From the NCBI GenBank assembly GCA_037903475.1, contig JBAJFG010000057.1, positions 620,001 to 684,000 on the forward strand: a stretch of DNA of 64,000 nucleotides. Direction: 5' to 3'. Below the pieces are notes generated by a model. The model worked only from the letters and a program-made list of their open reading frames with translations. It had not been told where the DNA came from and searched no databases. Of this stretch, positions 21,130-32,719 are shown one piece after another. Made by a program: the position numbers and the translations under genes. The stretch is from Ancylostoma caninum (taxonomy: Eukaryota; Nematoda; Chromadorea; Rhabditida; Ancylostomatidae). The number at the start of each line of letters is the position of its first letter. The stretch's first letter is position 1.

Positions 21130-22300
21130 TTTCCTTGAATTCTCAGAATGTCAGAGGAATCGAAACTAATGTTGGTACAGGAAAGTTTCACAGCAGGAAT
21201 ATCACTGTTATCAATTTCACAACTCTCTGTTTGACTATGTTTAGGAAAAAACACTGGAACACTGGAAAAGTATTCAGCTAGAGCGGTGGCTTTATCGGCA
21301 TCCATAAGCAAAGTACGACCATTATGGTCAACCAGAACGGGTAAGCGAGAATGTGGCCTTGGTTTTTGATTCACATGATGAAATAGCAATTTGGAAGTTA
21401 GTTTAGATGCTAGCCTGCATTCACGATTTCCAAGAATTTCTTTAGATGGAAATTGATATAAGAGCAAACGTTTTTGTACATAGAAACAGACAGTGGGTTA
21501 ACCAAGTCAAAGAAAAGGCGCTGTTTCTGTGCTAGCAAGTTTTGAATGTGCTGTGGGTCTCGAACACCTCCTTGAGGCGTACGTTTGAATGGCACAAATT
21601 TGGAAAGAGCCTCATATACGACTGTACAAAACCGGCGATATACATCATCAATTGTTGTATATTTATCAGAAATATTTAACCAGTCAACGTTGAAGAAGTG
21701 TCTGTCAAGGGATACATAGTCCGATCGCAAAAAAATCAGGTATAGGTAGGGACGAAGGTGACGATCTTTCATGAGCAACACCAAAACGGACAATGGAAAG
21801 GTCAGCGTTTCCTAATTGGGGTAATAGCTGAACATCTAGCACGATGGGAATAGATGAGTGAACGAGATCAAGAATATTGCACTCATGCGCTGCTTCTGAG
21901 ACATATTGTATAAGACCGCTATTATGAAAGAATTCCGCGAACATTGCAGAGGAGCTATTTATGGGCTTAAACGTCTTTCAATCGACGTGCAATTTAAAAT
22001 CACCCAAAATTATCGTATCACTTCAATCACTGGCAAGGTTAAATAGAGATTCAATGAGCGACTCATTATCTGATACTAGAATTTTGGGAGGGCGGTATAC
22101 TGCAATAAAACGAAGATTGGAAAGTTTCGCCTCACAGAACAAATCAATGCAAAGAACGTTAGTTCTCATAGAATTATCTGTCAAGACCCGTTTATCAGCA
22201 ACAGACGCCTCCTCCTTTTTGTCCACCTCTATCAACACGAAATACAGTACAAGGCAGATCCCCCACAATTTCCGAATCAACTATTTTATCATTCAATTAT
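21130..22300 (-). pseudogene. LINE B endonuclease and linker, decayed
   Basis: Pieces read ALCIDLFCEAKLSNLRFIAVYRPP near 22100, ESLIESLFNLASD and ILGDF (GDF box) near 22000, and VAHECNILDLVHSS near 21880. The linker LRSDYVSLDRHFFNVDWLNI and VYRRFCTVVYEALSKFVPF follow near 21700-21590. The linker aligns with LINE A at 3590-3430, supporting a shared family. Confidence 0.8.
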
Positions 22301-22453
22301 GTTTCTATTACAAAAATAATGTCAGGTTTTCTATCCACTAAAAGAGATTGTGAATGATGAATTTTACTAACTAAATTTCTGGCATTAAACAAAACATCAT
22401 TGAGATTTTCTCGTGCATAGTGCAAACTCAAAAGTTTCCCGACTTCCTTCTAA

Positions 22454-22840
22454 CTAGGTCAGACACATGCGTGAGTTGCTCACTGTAGACAACCCACTCC
22501 TGCTCTTTTTGCCTTTATAACGTTCACGTGCTATTGCTCTTGGCTCAAAGTCGCGCTTTCTCTTTTCTTCTGTGACACTTTGCCGTATAAATACTTTTGA
22601 AAACTGAGAATTATGTGAAAAGCGAGAATTAGCAAGATCACGGCGCCAGTAAAACACAGATGGCAACACGATTTTGACTAGGCATAGGCTGTGTGCGTCT
22701 GGCTTGCCCATCCAGTAGAACTCCGTGGGAGAGCAATCCAAATCAATCACATCGAGTATTTCATTTACTTTTGTCTCAAAGTATTTGCGGCGCTCAAACG
22801 CTCGCATTTTCTTAGGTGGTTCATCGAGCCCACTTATCAC
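22454..22840 (-). pseudogene. LINE B ORF1 C-terminal fragment
   Basis: A 128-codon frame begins ISGLDEPPKKMRAFERRKYF and includes DLDCSPTEFYWMGKPDAHSL, VKIVLPSVFYWRRDLANSRF, VFIRQSVTEEKRKRDFEP and ARERYKGKKSRSGLSTV. The pattern (short helical region, an R/K-rich nucleic-acid-binding tail, then the junction with ORF2) fits ORF1 of CR1-like elements. It is cut off at 22845 by the inverted-repeat element. Confidence 0.7.
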
Positions 22841-23379
22841 AATACCAGACTGGCCGTCCGGCTGACGCCGGACTTCCAGACTTTTCCTAATGCTCGCTTC
22901 GCTCGCATGGCTTCATCCCTTCTTCATTCAAATAAAGTTACAGCTACTCCACATTTTTGCTATAATGTGTCCCACACCCTTTCCATTGCTTTTTCTCATG
23001 TAAAAATGCACTTATCAAAAAGGATTAACCTTCTCGAAGCAATTTTATCAATTGCTCAACTGAAATAGCTTTTTGTAACTATATATAACCGGTTCAACCT
23101 GGATTGACCGCAGAAAATGTCTATCATTCTTTATTTGTTATAACTGGTCAAGTGATAGGAGTCAGTTAGAACATATAAAAGGGGAGGGTGGGGTGTGTTC
23201 ATAAACAAATGAGAAGAGAAGAACGCGGGGGAGGACGTAAGGAGGAAGGATTCACACGGATTGCATACTAATCCGCGCAGTGGTTTGACATCTAGTTTTT
23301 TTTACGATTGATGTTAGACGCCGTCGAATCGATTTAACAAATATGGACCTAACTCATGACATTTGCCTGAGTAGTGGAC

Positions 23380-24262
23380 ACCGGCACACCCCTCCTAGCT
23401 CTATTTTCAGGCGCTCCTCCACTTTTGAGCGCAGTCGCACCCCTATCACAGCAGTAGATCCGTCTCCCCCACTTTGGGCGCCGGTGCACCCTTATCACAG
23501 CAGTGGACCCGTCTCCCCCACTTTGGGCGCCGGCGCACCCTTATCACAGCAGTGGACCCGTCTCCCCCACTTTGGGCGCCGACGCACCCTTATCACAGCA
23601 GTGGACCCGTCTCCCCCCACTTTGGGCGCCGGCGCACCCTTATCACAGCAGTGGACCTGTCTCCCACACTTTGGGCGCCGGCGCACCCTTATCACAGCAG
23701 TGGACCCGTCTCCCCCACTTTGGGCGCCGACGCACCCTTATCACAGCAGTGGACCCGTCTCCCCTCACTTTGGGCGCCGGCGCACCCTTATCACAGCAGT
23801 GGACCCGTCTCCCCCCACTTTGGCCACCGGTGCACCCTTATCACAGCAGTGAACCCGTCTCCCCCCACTTTGGGCGCCGGTGCACCCTTATCACAGCAGT
23901 GGACCCGTCTCCCCCCACTTTGGGCGCCGGCGCACCCTTATCACAGCAGTGGACCCGTCTCCCCCACTTTGGGCGCCGACGCACCCTTATCACTGCAGTG
24001 GACCCGTCTCCCCTCACTTTGGGCGCCGGCGCACCCTTATCACAGTAGTGGACCCGTCTCCCCCCACTTTGGGCGCCGGCGCACCCTTATCACAGCAGTG
24101 GACCCGTCTCCCCCACTTTGGGCGCCGGCGCACCCTTATCACAGAAGTGGACCCGTCTCCCCCACTTTGCGCGCCGACGCACCCTTATCACAGCAGTGGA
24201 CCCGTCTCCCCCCACTTTGGGCGCCGGTGCACCATCACAGCAGCGGACCCGTCTTCCCCATG
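23380..24262. repeat. Minisatellite, about 17 units of ~50-51 bp (superfamily member)
   Basis: Units read CCCACTTTGGGCGCCGGCGC, ACCCTTATCACAGCAGTGGA, CCCGTCTCCC. Unit-to-unit variation is mostly CGCCGGCGC against CGCCGACGC and an extra C or CT in the C-run. Near-homogeneous compared with the Helitron-borne arrays, which suggests recent expansion. All overlapping proline-rich frames are repeat artefacts. Confidence 0.97.
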
Positions 24263-24765
24263 GAAATGCAAAGTCCTTGGTTTCGCTCCACTCGCGAAAC
24301 ATTGTTGTTCTGTTGCTCTCAAGACTGTATTGTTTTTTAAATGTCAGTATGTTGAAAATAAATCTCTATGCTGTTATGCGGTGTTTATCCAGAAAAAGGC
24401 GATCAAGACACGATAAGAATGTGGGCGGAAGAGCATGATGACCCCCGCCCAACGCGTTGAATTACCCCGATTAACCCATGGAAGTGCCCTGATTAACCCT
24501 TGGAAATACCCCGATTAAACCCTGGAAAATCCCTGGAAACACCCCACAGAAGTTCTCCAGTTTCTCCACGGAAATCCCGCAGTTTCTTCAGGGAAATCCC
24601 ACAGTTTTCCCACGGAAATCCCCCAGTTCTCCCTCGTGAATCCCCTAGTTAGCCCACGGTGGCCCCACGAGTAGCCCGCGGTGGCCCCATTGTTTGCCTA
24701 CGGTTGATGTGCCGAACATTAACCATGGGATAACAGTGGGCCCACCGTGGTACCAAAGTTCAGAG
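24262..24765. repeat. Dispersed repeat, copy 1 (copy 2 at 27627-28062)
   Basis: Begins GGAAATGCAAAGTCCTTGG, continues through GCGAAACATTGTTGTTCTG and AGAGCATGATGACCCCCGCC, then a ~23-bp degenerate repeat of CCCGATTAACCC and GGAAAT words. It ends in the palindromic GTGGGCCCACCGTGGTAC. Copy 2 has the same order with deletions. Confidence 0.85.
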
Positions 24766-25106
24766 GTGTTCAAACTGGCCCTTATCATTTGACCAGTTAT
24801 AACAGACAAAGAATGGTAAACCATTTCCTGTAATCATTCCAGGTTGGATCGGTTACATGTAGTTACAAATAGCTATCTCAATGTCAGTTGAGCGAAAGAT
24901 AAAATTGCCCTGAGGATTGAGGCTGATCTCATTTGATGTCCAGGTTTACATGAGGAAGAACAATGGAAAGGTTGAGGCACGCATTATAGCAAAAAAGTGG
25001 CGTGGCTGTGAGTCTGTCCGGATGAAAAAGGGAAAAAGTCATTTGAGCAAAGCGAGCATTACAAAAGTCTGGAAGTCCGGAGCTAGCCAAAACGGGCCGG
25101 TAACTG

Positions 25107-25484
25107 AACCACTGTACCCAACACTATTATTACCGCGTCAATACCTCTACATCCACTACTACGGCTCGTTTTGTTGAATTACAACACAGAGATATTAGAG
25201 AGAAAGCATTTCACGGACGAAAGGTTTCATTTACTTCAAGATCCTTTAACAATGGTTTTATATCTCAAAAGAGATACGCGATTCTAAGCTTAGGAATTCC
25301 AACCATTTGCGATTCTAAAACCTATGAGGGACGAAGTCACTTCACTCATAAAAACGTTGTGAGAAATTCCAAAACTACGAAGGAAACTTACCACTTACAA
25401 CTTACCGAAAAGTTTCATGCACGTTTTGATTGGGAAACATAACGCATTGTTCGCCTACATGCATTGGTGCAAAATATTCTTACC
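25107..25484. other. Spacer without recognised features
   Basis: Unique sequence between the inverted-repeat transposon and Helitron-like element A. No LINE ORF1 continuation was seen. Confidence 0.35.
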
Positions 25485-26790
25485 AGATGGAATGTTATAA
25501 GCGCCGTAAGGGGGCTAGAGCGGCTAGAGATACGCGACGGCACTCATGAACACCGTAATCTTGAGGCGCAGACTGTAGGGCCAAATGGCCGATTTTTAGG
25601 GACTTAGGCACGTTCGTTTCGGAACTCGCTAATTACGTCACTGCTGGCTCTCCCGCATGCACAGGATGGTGATTTCATCACCTTCGCTGGCGGTCTCGCA
25701 GCATAGGAGTGAGGGAGTGTATACAAGCTTTCAGGCTGCACAATGTACGCAGTAAGAAAACAACCCTTCCACTGTTGCGACGCTGTAGTCACTTCCAGAG
25801 ATGGAATCGACAGGTTTCATGAGAGCTGCAGCGTCTGCGAAGCTTAGGGAAGGCTGAACCCATACGGTCGCCTCATCTGGTGGACGCTATTGCTGCATCC
25901 CCTGCAGAATTCCCGCAGCGATTGTGCAGTCAAGACACCCGTTCGTTTCGAGAAAGCTTCCGCACTAACACAGAGTAAAAGCCTCAACATAACAAGGCAT
26001 GACATTGTGTAACCACTCAACAATATACGGATACGGGTCCCGTGATGGAGAAAAGGCCCGCCGTGGCCCAGTTGTGTGGGGAACACCAGGATGCGGGTCC
26101 ACCGATGGAGAAAGGCCCGCCGTGGCACAGTGGTGTGGGGAACGCCAGGATACGGGTTCATATTGGTCCGATAGTGTTGAGAATGCCGGGATGCGAGCCC
26201 GCCCCTGGAGAACAGATCCGTCTTGCCCTAACTGTGAGGAAGGTACCAGAATGCGGGCGCTCAATGGAGGAAGGCCCTGCCGTGGCCCATTGGTTGGATA
26301 ACACCAGGGATACGGGTCCGCCAATATAGATTGTCCGCTGTGACAAAATACCAGAGTACCAGGATACGGTACTAGAGTACCAGGATACGGTTCAACCGAC
26401 GGTGCACGGGTTCATTGTGGCCTAATAGTGAAGATGACAGAATACGGGTCCACCGATGGAAGAAAGCCCTCTGCGGCCCAGTAGTGTGGAAAACACTCGG
26501 ATACGATTTCGCTTTGGTCCGATAGTGTGAGGAACGGCAGGATACAATTCTGCCGATCGAGAACGCGTCTGCATTGGCTCGGTAGTGAGAAATACGCATG
26601 AATACGCCATACGATGGAGAACGCACTTCTCATACTCATACTCAACTCATAAGAAGGACTTCATGTTTGGTGTTTAAAGATTGGTTCTGCCTCTTCATCA
26701 ATTTTCTAGAGATTTGGCAAGTGCGAAGCTTTTGCACAAGTCCCAAGTGGCTGCTCCACCCCACTTTCTAGCGTCCTGTAGGGGCCCTAC
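25485..26790 (+). mobile_element. Helitron-like element A (non-autonomous)
   Basis: Inverted copy of element C. Its left part (GCGCCGTAAGGGG, GGCTAGAGCGGCTAGAG) matches the 5'-terminal region of C and B. The middle holds a ~58-bp degenerate array (26035-26620). The right part ends CCCCACTTTCTAGCGTCCTG, TAGGGGCCCTAC followed by T at 26791. The expected terminal CTAG reads CTAC, a likely point change. The exact 5' TC is unclear because that end has diverged. No Rep or helicase domain is encoded. At the site where C carries a SINE, A is empty. Confidence 0.72.
26035..26620. repeat. Degenerate ~58-bp array inside element A
   Basis: Units contain GGATACGGGTCCACCGATGG, AGAAAGGCCCGCCGTGGCCC, AGTGGTGTGGGGAACACCA. 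The reverse complement has the superfamily skeleton (GTGGACCCGTATCCTGGCGTT). About ten units, some truncated. Confidence 0.88.
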
Positions 26791-27190
26791 TCTGAACTTT
26801 CGTACCACGGTGGGCCCACCGTTATCCCACGGTGGACCCCCAACCGACAGTGGGCCCACCGTTACCCTCCAGTTATCCCCCAGATATCCCCCGATCATGA
26901 TGTCCGCCCCCACTTATCCCACCGTTAGCCCACCATTGTCATCAGTCCCACGGTGCGCCCACCTTTTCCCCACGGTGGGCCCACCGTGCTCTGAGAATCC
27001 ATGGTGGAACTTCCGTTTGCCCACCCTTTGCCCACTATTAGCCCACAATTCTGTTTTTTCCACAGTTGAACCACCTTTTGCCCACATTTGCCCACCGTTA
27101 TCCCACCTATCCCAATTCCGCTTACTCCCCGTTTTAATCACCAAGGCCCACCATTCGCCCACCTTTACCTCATCTAAAGACCGGCCCAGC
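26791..27190. repeat. CCCACCGTT-type short tandem repeat
   Basis: Loosely repeated CCCACGGTGGGCCCACCGTT, TTGCCCACC and TATCCCACC words with a 10-25-base periodicity. Shares the GTGGGCCCACCG palindrome with the ends of the dispersed repeat at 24262-24765 and 27627-28062. Confidence 0.8.
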
Positions 27191-27626
27191 GGGAGCGTGT
27201 TTGCAGAATGACACAGGTATTTGATAAAAACATCATCATTCATTGTGTTTGCTGGTTCCAATCCATTCATCCGATTCCGCTCCCGCTTGTGGTGTGTTCT
27301 ACTAACTCTGAGACTCCGGCACGGCAAACGGCGTAAACGATTGTAGTAAAAGTATGATGCGAACTCTCCTTGATCAAGTGAGGATTTTGTTTCAGTGCTT
27401 ATTTCAGTACTAGCTCTTTTAGATATTCTTTGCCGTAGTCAGTGGGCACATATCGTAACTAATTGTTAGAAGAGGAGTAATTGAGTCGACACTCGTGAAT
27501 GCTCGAATATCGTACATTCCTGCCGACTTCTTCACGAGGAAGAAGGCCTGTCCAAGTACGTGAGTAGATAACCTCCGAAATGTTCGTTCCAAGTGGATGA
27601 AAATCCTGCTCATACTCAGGCCACAT

Positions 27627-28062
27627 AGAAATGCAAAGTCCTTAGTTTCGCTCCACTCGCGAAACATTGTTGTTCTGTTGCAGTCATGATTGTACTGTTT
27701 TTTGTTGTATGTTGGAAATAAATCACTATGCTGTTATGTGGTGTTTATCCAGAGAAAGGCGATCAGGACACGATGAGAATGTGGGCGGAAGAGCATGATG
27801 ACCCCCGCCTGACTCATCGAATTGCCCCGATTAACCCCTGGAAATGCCCTGATTAACCCTCGGAAATACCACGATTAAACCCTGGAAAATCTCTGGAAAT
27901 ACCCCAGTTTCTCAACGGGAATCCCACAGTTCCCCCTCATGAATCCCCCAGTTAGTCCAGGGAGGCCCCACGAATAGCCCGCGGTGGCCCCACTGTTTGC
28001 CCATGGTTGACGTGCCGAACATTAACCATGGGATAACGGTGGGCCCACCGTGGTACGAAAGT
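27627..28062. repeat. Dispersed repeat, copy 2
   Basis: Same sequence order as 24262-24765 in direct orientation, about 70 bp shorter. It ends GGGATAACGGTGGGCCCACC and abuts a TTCGAA-rich stretch. Confidence 0.85.
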
Positions 28063-28065
28063 TCA

Positions 28066-28210
28066 GAGTAGTTTGAATAAATATTCGAACACTCGAATAT
28101 CCGAAAATTCGGTTGTTCCCAAGAATTCGAAAATTCGAATATTTGAAAATTGGGGGGGGGTCCCTAGAAATTCAAAAATTCGAACATTCGAATACTCGAA
28201 AAATATTTTT
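28066..28210. repeat. TTCGAA-rich degenerate repeat
   Basis: ATTCGAACACTCGAATATCC and AAAATTCGAATATTTG words, partly palindromic, with a G-run of 10 near 28151. Confidence 0.75.
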
Positions 28211-28349
28211 GAACATAAAGCTCTAATATACATACGCATCCATACACATACACACACAAAGTAAATCAATTAACTCAAGTCACCAGCGGCGTGATCGTCT
28301 TTTAGGCGTCTCTTTCTAAGCTCGCTTAGCTCGCCTCGCATCCGCGTAT

Positions 28350-28560
28350 ATGTCCCTCTCTATTGAGCGCTGCTCCACTCTTGCAGCTGTGGACACCTTC
28401 AACGACATTCTTCCCATTACTAAGCGCTGGCGCACCATCGTGGGATGTGAAGACCAATTCAGCAACACTTTCCCCGCTACTGAGTGCCGGCACACCTTGT
28501 CACCCATCATCCGTTCCACTTCCCATGCGTCCGACTATTTCTCTTCTCCCTGAGCGCATC
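28350..28560. repeat. Minisatellite superfamily fragment, ~3 units
   Basis: CTATTGAGCGCTGCTCCACT, TTACTAAGCGCTGGCGCACC and CTACTGAGTGCCGGCACACC mark three degenerate units. 32440-32560 is an inverted relative (ACTGAGCGCTGG, CTCGACACCTCCAACGACAT in reverse complement). Confidence 0.75.
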
Positions 28561-30263
28561 GCACCTGCCTCCTTCGTTTAGTAGTATTTTGTAATCACAG
28601 TTTAATTTTATTCATTCCCACTGCAGTGTAAACAACTTTCGCTCCCTAAAGGAACTTATCATTTGTGAAGTTTACTGAAAGTGCACCGATATACTTTTGA
28701 ATCGATTGAATCTACTCAAACATCAGCAACGCTTCCGCACATAACTCGCTGTGCTGAAGGTCGGTAGTCTTTGACGACAATAGCTGTTCCTCGTGCACAC
28801 GCGCACACTCTCATTGCGAATTAAGGGGAAGATGAGCTATAGTAGAGTTCAACTCACATGTCCACGCCAATATATCCATTTGGAAAGTAACTTGGGAAGA
28901 AGTGGAAGAGCACTACCATTATTATTGACCATCCTCGCAGACCCTGGATGTCCAGTCTCTTCTCGGACATTCTGCAACTGTGGTGGGTGAATCATTTCGA
29001 ATGATAAAATGCGTTAATGGTGAGAAGTGGTTCGAATAAATGAAGTCACGGCACGCGTGAGAAGTACGATCAATCCATTTTTCTGTGGTCGCCTGATAAT
29101 GGGAACATTCAATGAAGGGATACCCACCAATTTTTCGAACAATGATCCCTTTTGTGCAAAAAAACTACCAAGCATCAACAATGCTGTGTTGTAACAGTAA
29201 ATGATCACGGACACAGTTGCAAGTGGCGGACGGTCCTCGCACTTAATGAGCACTTGAAGCCGCCGGGTTTTCCGAAGATGCTCTACAGAAAAGCTGAAAG
29301 TTTGTATCAACTCATTTTTGGCTCTGTACTTTGTTTTTCTTTCCAGAAAATTTGTTTTTAAAACTTCAACTCTAGAATTGATTTTCGAATAACTTTATAT
29401 TCATTTTCGATTGTAACAGTTCGTGCCCCAAAAGCAATGGAGACCCTAGTTTTTCCTCTCATGCACTCTCCTTATTCATTCCTACCTTCCTCTCAGGAAG
29501 CACCGGCCACTAACAAATACTGGGGTGGCGCCATACTGACGGATTTGTGACTACGCAAAAGTAACACGCTTGTGCTACTCATCGCTGTGCGGCTAATCGG
29601 CTAAGCTAGCAATGTGATCGTCTGGTAGATCTAAGCCGTCATAGCAGTAGCAAGCAGATATTTTCCTTATTGCGGTTTGATTTCTTTGCAAGTGGGAAGA
29701 TTGTCGTTGCCAGTTTCGTAGATCCCTTCTGTCTGGGTTAGTGCGCCGGATATGATCCTGAAGTGCGCAATTGTTATAAGAGGAGCAACTGGTGGTCAGA
29801 GAAGGAAACATGGAGCAGCATGGTTCTGGGACGAAGACCTTCAGGAGATGCTTAAGCCTGAAAAGCTCAACAAAAGACCAACTCGCTCTCTGCACTGTCA
29901 AAGTACAAGCTGCGAAAAAAAAAACTAAGTAGATGCTGCTGTAACTTCTGTGAAAATGCTGCAAAAGACGAGTTATGCGAAACGCTGGCTCACAGGTGTC
30001 TCGGAGAGCGACGTGCGGTCCTGGATGTGGATGCGGTCAGAGCTGTTATGGACAAGAATGGTGGCGTTTTCAGAGGACCTAGTGTAGAGAAGGAGTGATG
30101 GAGAGCGTATTTCTTGCACGTTTGAAGGAAATCTTTCCGAGGCAGGAACGTATTTCTCTTTGAGAAAATTGCGCAAATTTCATTTCCATTCGCATTTATG
30201 ATTAATTCAAACATGGAGTGTTAGAAGGAGCATTTTTGGCCTATTTCGCTATTTTATTTCCAT
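28561..30263. other. No recognisable gene; unassigned open frames
   Basis: About 1.7 kb. A 123-codon minus-strand frame at 29964-29593 and a 98-codon minus frame at 29310-29014 are open but match nothing I know. There is no repeat structure. Confidence 0.35.
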
Positions 30264-31230
30264 AGTGACAAAAGAACTGATGATGCTTCTCATGATATAT
30301 GTAATGCGTGGTGTTAATCCTTATCACGGAGCACATGTGATAATTGGTTCACAAAATTTCCTTTTGGTAATTTTTTGCTTCAACGTTCTAGTCGGCCAGC
30401 AGGCGTTGGTGATGATCAGTTGATGACAGTAATCGAAGCCAACCGTCATGCAACTGTAGGAGAACTCGCTTAAAAGATCAACGCATCCATTGGAACACTT
30501 CACGAGCATATCAAAAGACTTAGGCTAATAAAAAAGTTAGATGTTTGGGTGCCACATGAGTTGAAGGAAATTCGCTTAACGCATCGAGTTAGCATCTGTG
30601 ATTTGCACTTAAAAGGCAATGAAGATGACCCATTTTTGAAGCGAATAGTAACTGGTGATAGATGAGACAAAACATGACATGAAAAACGGGTTGCTTACAA
30701 TAATGTTACTCGTAAACGAGCATGGTCGAAGCCGGATGTACTTGCTCAAACTATGTCCAAAGCTGATCTCCATAAAAAAGGTTATGCTATCAGTTTGGTG
30801 GACTACAGAGGTGTGATATATTTTGAGGTGCTCCCAAGGAACCAGAATGTCAACTCCACTGTCGATAACTGATGAAATTAGATGAGACAATTTTTAAAAA
30901 CCGGCCAAAACTAGCGCGTCGCAGAGGAGCAGTATCACCAAGACAATGCTAGACCGCATACATATTTGGCGACTCGACAAAAATTATTGGAGCTAGGTTG
31001 GGAATTAATGCTGCATCCACCATATAGCTCTGATTTTGACCCATCCGATCAGCATTTATTTCGATCGTCGCAGAACTACTTGGGAAAACCTTTGGCGAAG
31101 AATATCAAATTTCATGTGGCCCAGTTTTTTTGCTGAAGAAGACCAGGAGTTCTACGAAAGGGGAATTATGAAATTATCAGAAAGATGGCAAAAGATAGTA
31201 GAACAAAATGGAAAATATATCATTGATTAA
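30264..31230 (+). pseudogene. mariner transposase, decayed near-full-length copy
   Basis: Starting at about 30264 the translation follows a mariner transposase almost end to end. The N-terminal DNA-binding part contains EANRHATVGELA. KKLDVWVPHELKEIRLTHR, DPFLKRIVTGD (first catalytic Asp), YNNVTRKRAWSKPD and VDYRGVIYFEVLPRNQ follow, then HQDNARPHTYLATRQ (second Asp), LELGWELMLHPPYSSDF, DPSDQHLFRS (third Asp, DD34D spacing), FYERGIMKLSERWQKIVEQN, and TAA at 31228-31230. At least five stops or frameshifts occur. It differs in sequence from the relic at 811-1315, so at least two mariner lineages are present. Clear terminal repeats were not found. Confidence 0.92.
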
Positions 31231-31849
31231 TATTCTTTCGTTATGAGAAAATAAGCTATTTTCTAAAACGGTTAGAAATCCCAATCACTTTCCGAACAAA
31301 TCAATAGTACCTGTCCTTCGAAGTAATGATTTGATAGACAGAGGTATCGAGCAAAATGAACATACGATGAAGATCCACAAGCGCCTCTTAGAAGATAGAT
31401 ATTGTAAAAATTGCACCATATAAATTTGGCTTTGTCGCAGAACGATTGAAACTGTTGTTCTTTTTTCGCCCTTCAAGTGATGGAAAAACAAGCATCTCTG
31501 GTTATGGAAGAAGCATTTGACAACTTCCAACGCACAGTGGTTTGGAAAGTGATGAGATGAAGTGGAATTCCGTAGCATGTGGAGATGTCGATTATTGTAA
31601 AGTATTGATCAGCAAGTAAATGTCTTCTTCTTCGTAGTGTCTCTCTCGCGAATGCGAAAACAGACATTGGGGAGAAAAATACATTCGTTTGCTCATTAGT
31701 AATTTACTGTACAATAATAATTTACACTAATAGATCAAACCTTTTTTTCGTCTTCATTGTTACGATATGTTGCCAAATGTCTGTTTCAAGTGACATGAAG
31801 TTCATATGTTCGAATAAATAAATAAATAAACAGATAGATAGATAAACAT
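31231..31849. other. Spacer with (AAAT)n/(GATA)n run near 31815-31845
   Basis: Includes the mariner 3' flank and a short run of AATAAATAAATAAAT followed by AGATAGATAGAT. No gene recognised. Confidence 0.5.
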
Positions 31850-32113
31850 GTGTCTTCGTTATGTAGTCGCATGGGCAGGCTGATGAAAATGAAGTCACAT
31901 GGGCAGGCTAATATCTTTGATTTGTCTTCTCCACAGAGTCTTCTTGATTTCACAAATCACTTTGTAGCTCTTGCTTTACTCTTTACGAATATTATAACAG
32001 ATTTCCTAAATACACGCTTTATCCTATTCCCTGTCGCATTGAATGTGATCCTCCAATTCTACAAGAATAAAAATCTCCGACATCTCCGACTGTACGACTT
32101 CAATCGCAGATGA
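31850..32113 (+). CDS. Uncharacterised 87-codon open frame with two hydrophobic stretches
   Basis: Reads MSSLCSRMGRLMKMKSHG, then NHFVALALLFTNIITDFL and RFILFPVALNVILQFYKN, ending KNLRHLRLYDFNRR. Two membrane-like segments followed by a basic tail recall the last helices of nematode chemoreceptors, but no diagnostic motif is present and no neighbouring exon was found. A chance frame in AT-rich DNA is at least as likely. Confidence 0.15.
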   Translation: MSSLCSRMGRLMKMKSHGQANIFDLSSPQSLLDFTNHFVALALLFTNIITDFLNTRFILFPVALNVILQFYKNKNLRHLRLYDFNRR

Positions 32114-32439
32114 GAGGGAGCTCAAGTGGCAAGGGATATCAGCGGCACCCACACAGAAGGCTTCACTGTTGGGGGACAGCTTGGAAGTGAATGTCTTCAG
32201 TTTTGGTTGAGAGGATGCCCTTCATTCCAACTGCTCAGTTCGTAGAAAAAAAGGTCGATTATCCAGCGGGGTTTGTTCCAGACGTAAAGAAGAGTCACTA
32301 TGGATAATCACTCTCTTCAATACCTAAGCTCAGCTAATTCACTTCGTGAATAGACAACCAAGAACCCAGAATAAAGTGACCCTTCACATTGACAACGCGC
32401 AGTCCTCTGGAGAAATTTTCACAAAACGATAATCCGAAT

Positions 32440-32560
32440 GCTGGGATGGGTCCTCATATCCCAGGATGCTGCGCCAGCACTTTGTAATGAGAAGAATGTC
32501 GTTGGAGGTGTCGAGACCTGCGACAGTGAAGCCAGCGCTCAGTAGAGGGGAACACATACA
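32440..32560. repeat. Minisatellite superfamily fragment (inverted relative of 28350-28560)
   Basis: CCAGGATGCTGCGCCAGCAC, TTGTAATGAGAAGAATGTCG and CCAGCGCTCAGTAGAGG match 28350-28560 in reverse complement. Confidence 0.75.
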
Positions 32561-32719
32561 CGAATGCAATGAGGAGGGGAATACGGATTGGAATAACGTG
32601 CACCTAGGTCATATAGGTAGAAGGAATAGCTGGAACGGGTGCCAGGGCACCAATCATGAAGAAATTCACCAAGGCCGTGACGAACTTCCTTTTCTAGGCG
32701 CGGCCGCCCTTACCACAAC

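Larger units (their letters stand above)
19790..22845 (-). mobile_element. CR1-like non-LTR retrotransposon (LINE B)
   Basis: The minus strand gives, from 22840 down: ORF1 C-terminus, endonuclease, linker, reverse transcriptase and the 3' domain, in the same order as LINE A but without internal insertions. It retains a readable YADD box. Many frameshifts split it into short frames. The 5' side ends abruptly at 22845 against the terminal repeat of the next element. The 3' end near 19790 carries no obvious poly(A). Confidence 0.9.
22846..25106. mobile_element. Large inverted-repeat transposon carrying a minisatellite
   Basis: Imperfect ~320-330-bp inverted repeats lie at 22846-23170 and 24775-25106. 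Outer landmarks are CAGACTGGCC and GCCGGACTTCCAGACTTTT. Inner landmarks are TTGTTATAACTGGTCAAGTG against CATTTGACCAGTTATAAC. The outer tips differ (GACTGGCCGTCC versus TTACCGGCCCG) and I see no clear target duplication. Inside are a 51-bp minisatellite (23380-24262) and a segment shared with 27627-28062. It adjoins LINE B ORF1 at 22845, so it probably inserted there or at a recombination junction. No transposase is visible. Confidence 0.75.

Noticed and set aside
23343..24438. Proline/histidine-rich frames up to 288 codons
   Set aside because: All lie in the 51-bp minisatellite, whose unit length near a multiple of three keeps frames open; overlapping frames on both strands are equally open.
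29593..29964. 123-codon minus-strand frame with hydrophobic start
   Set aside because: No recognisable motif, repeat or neighbouring exon; compatible with chance in this window.
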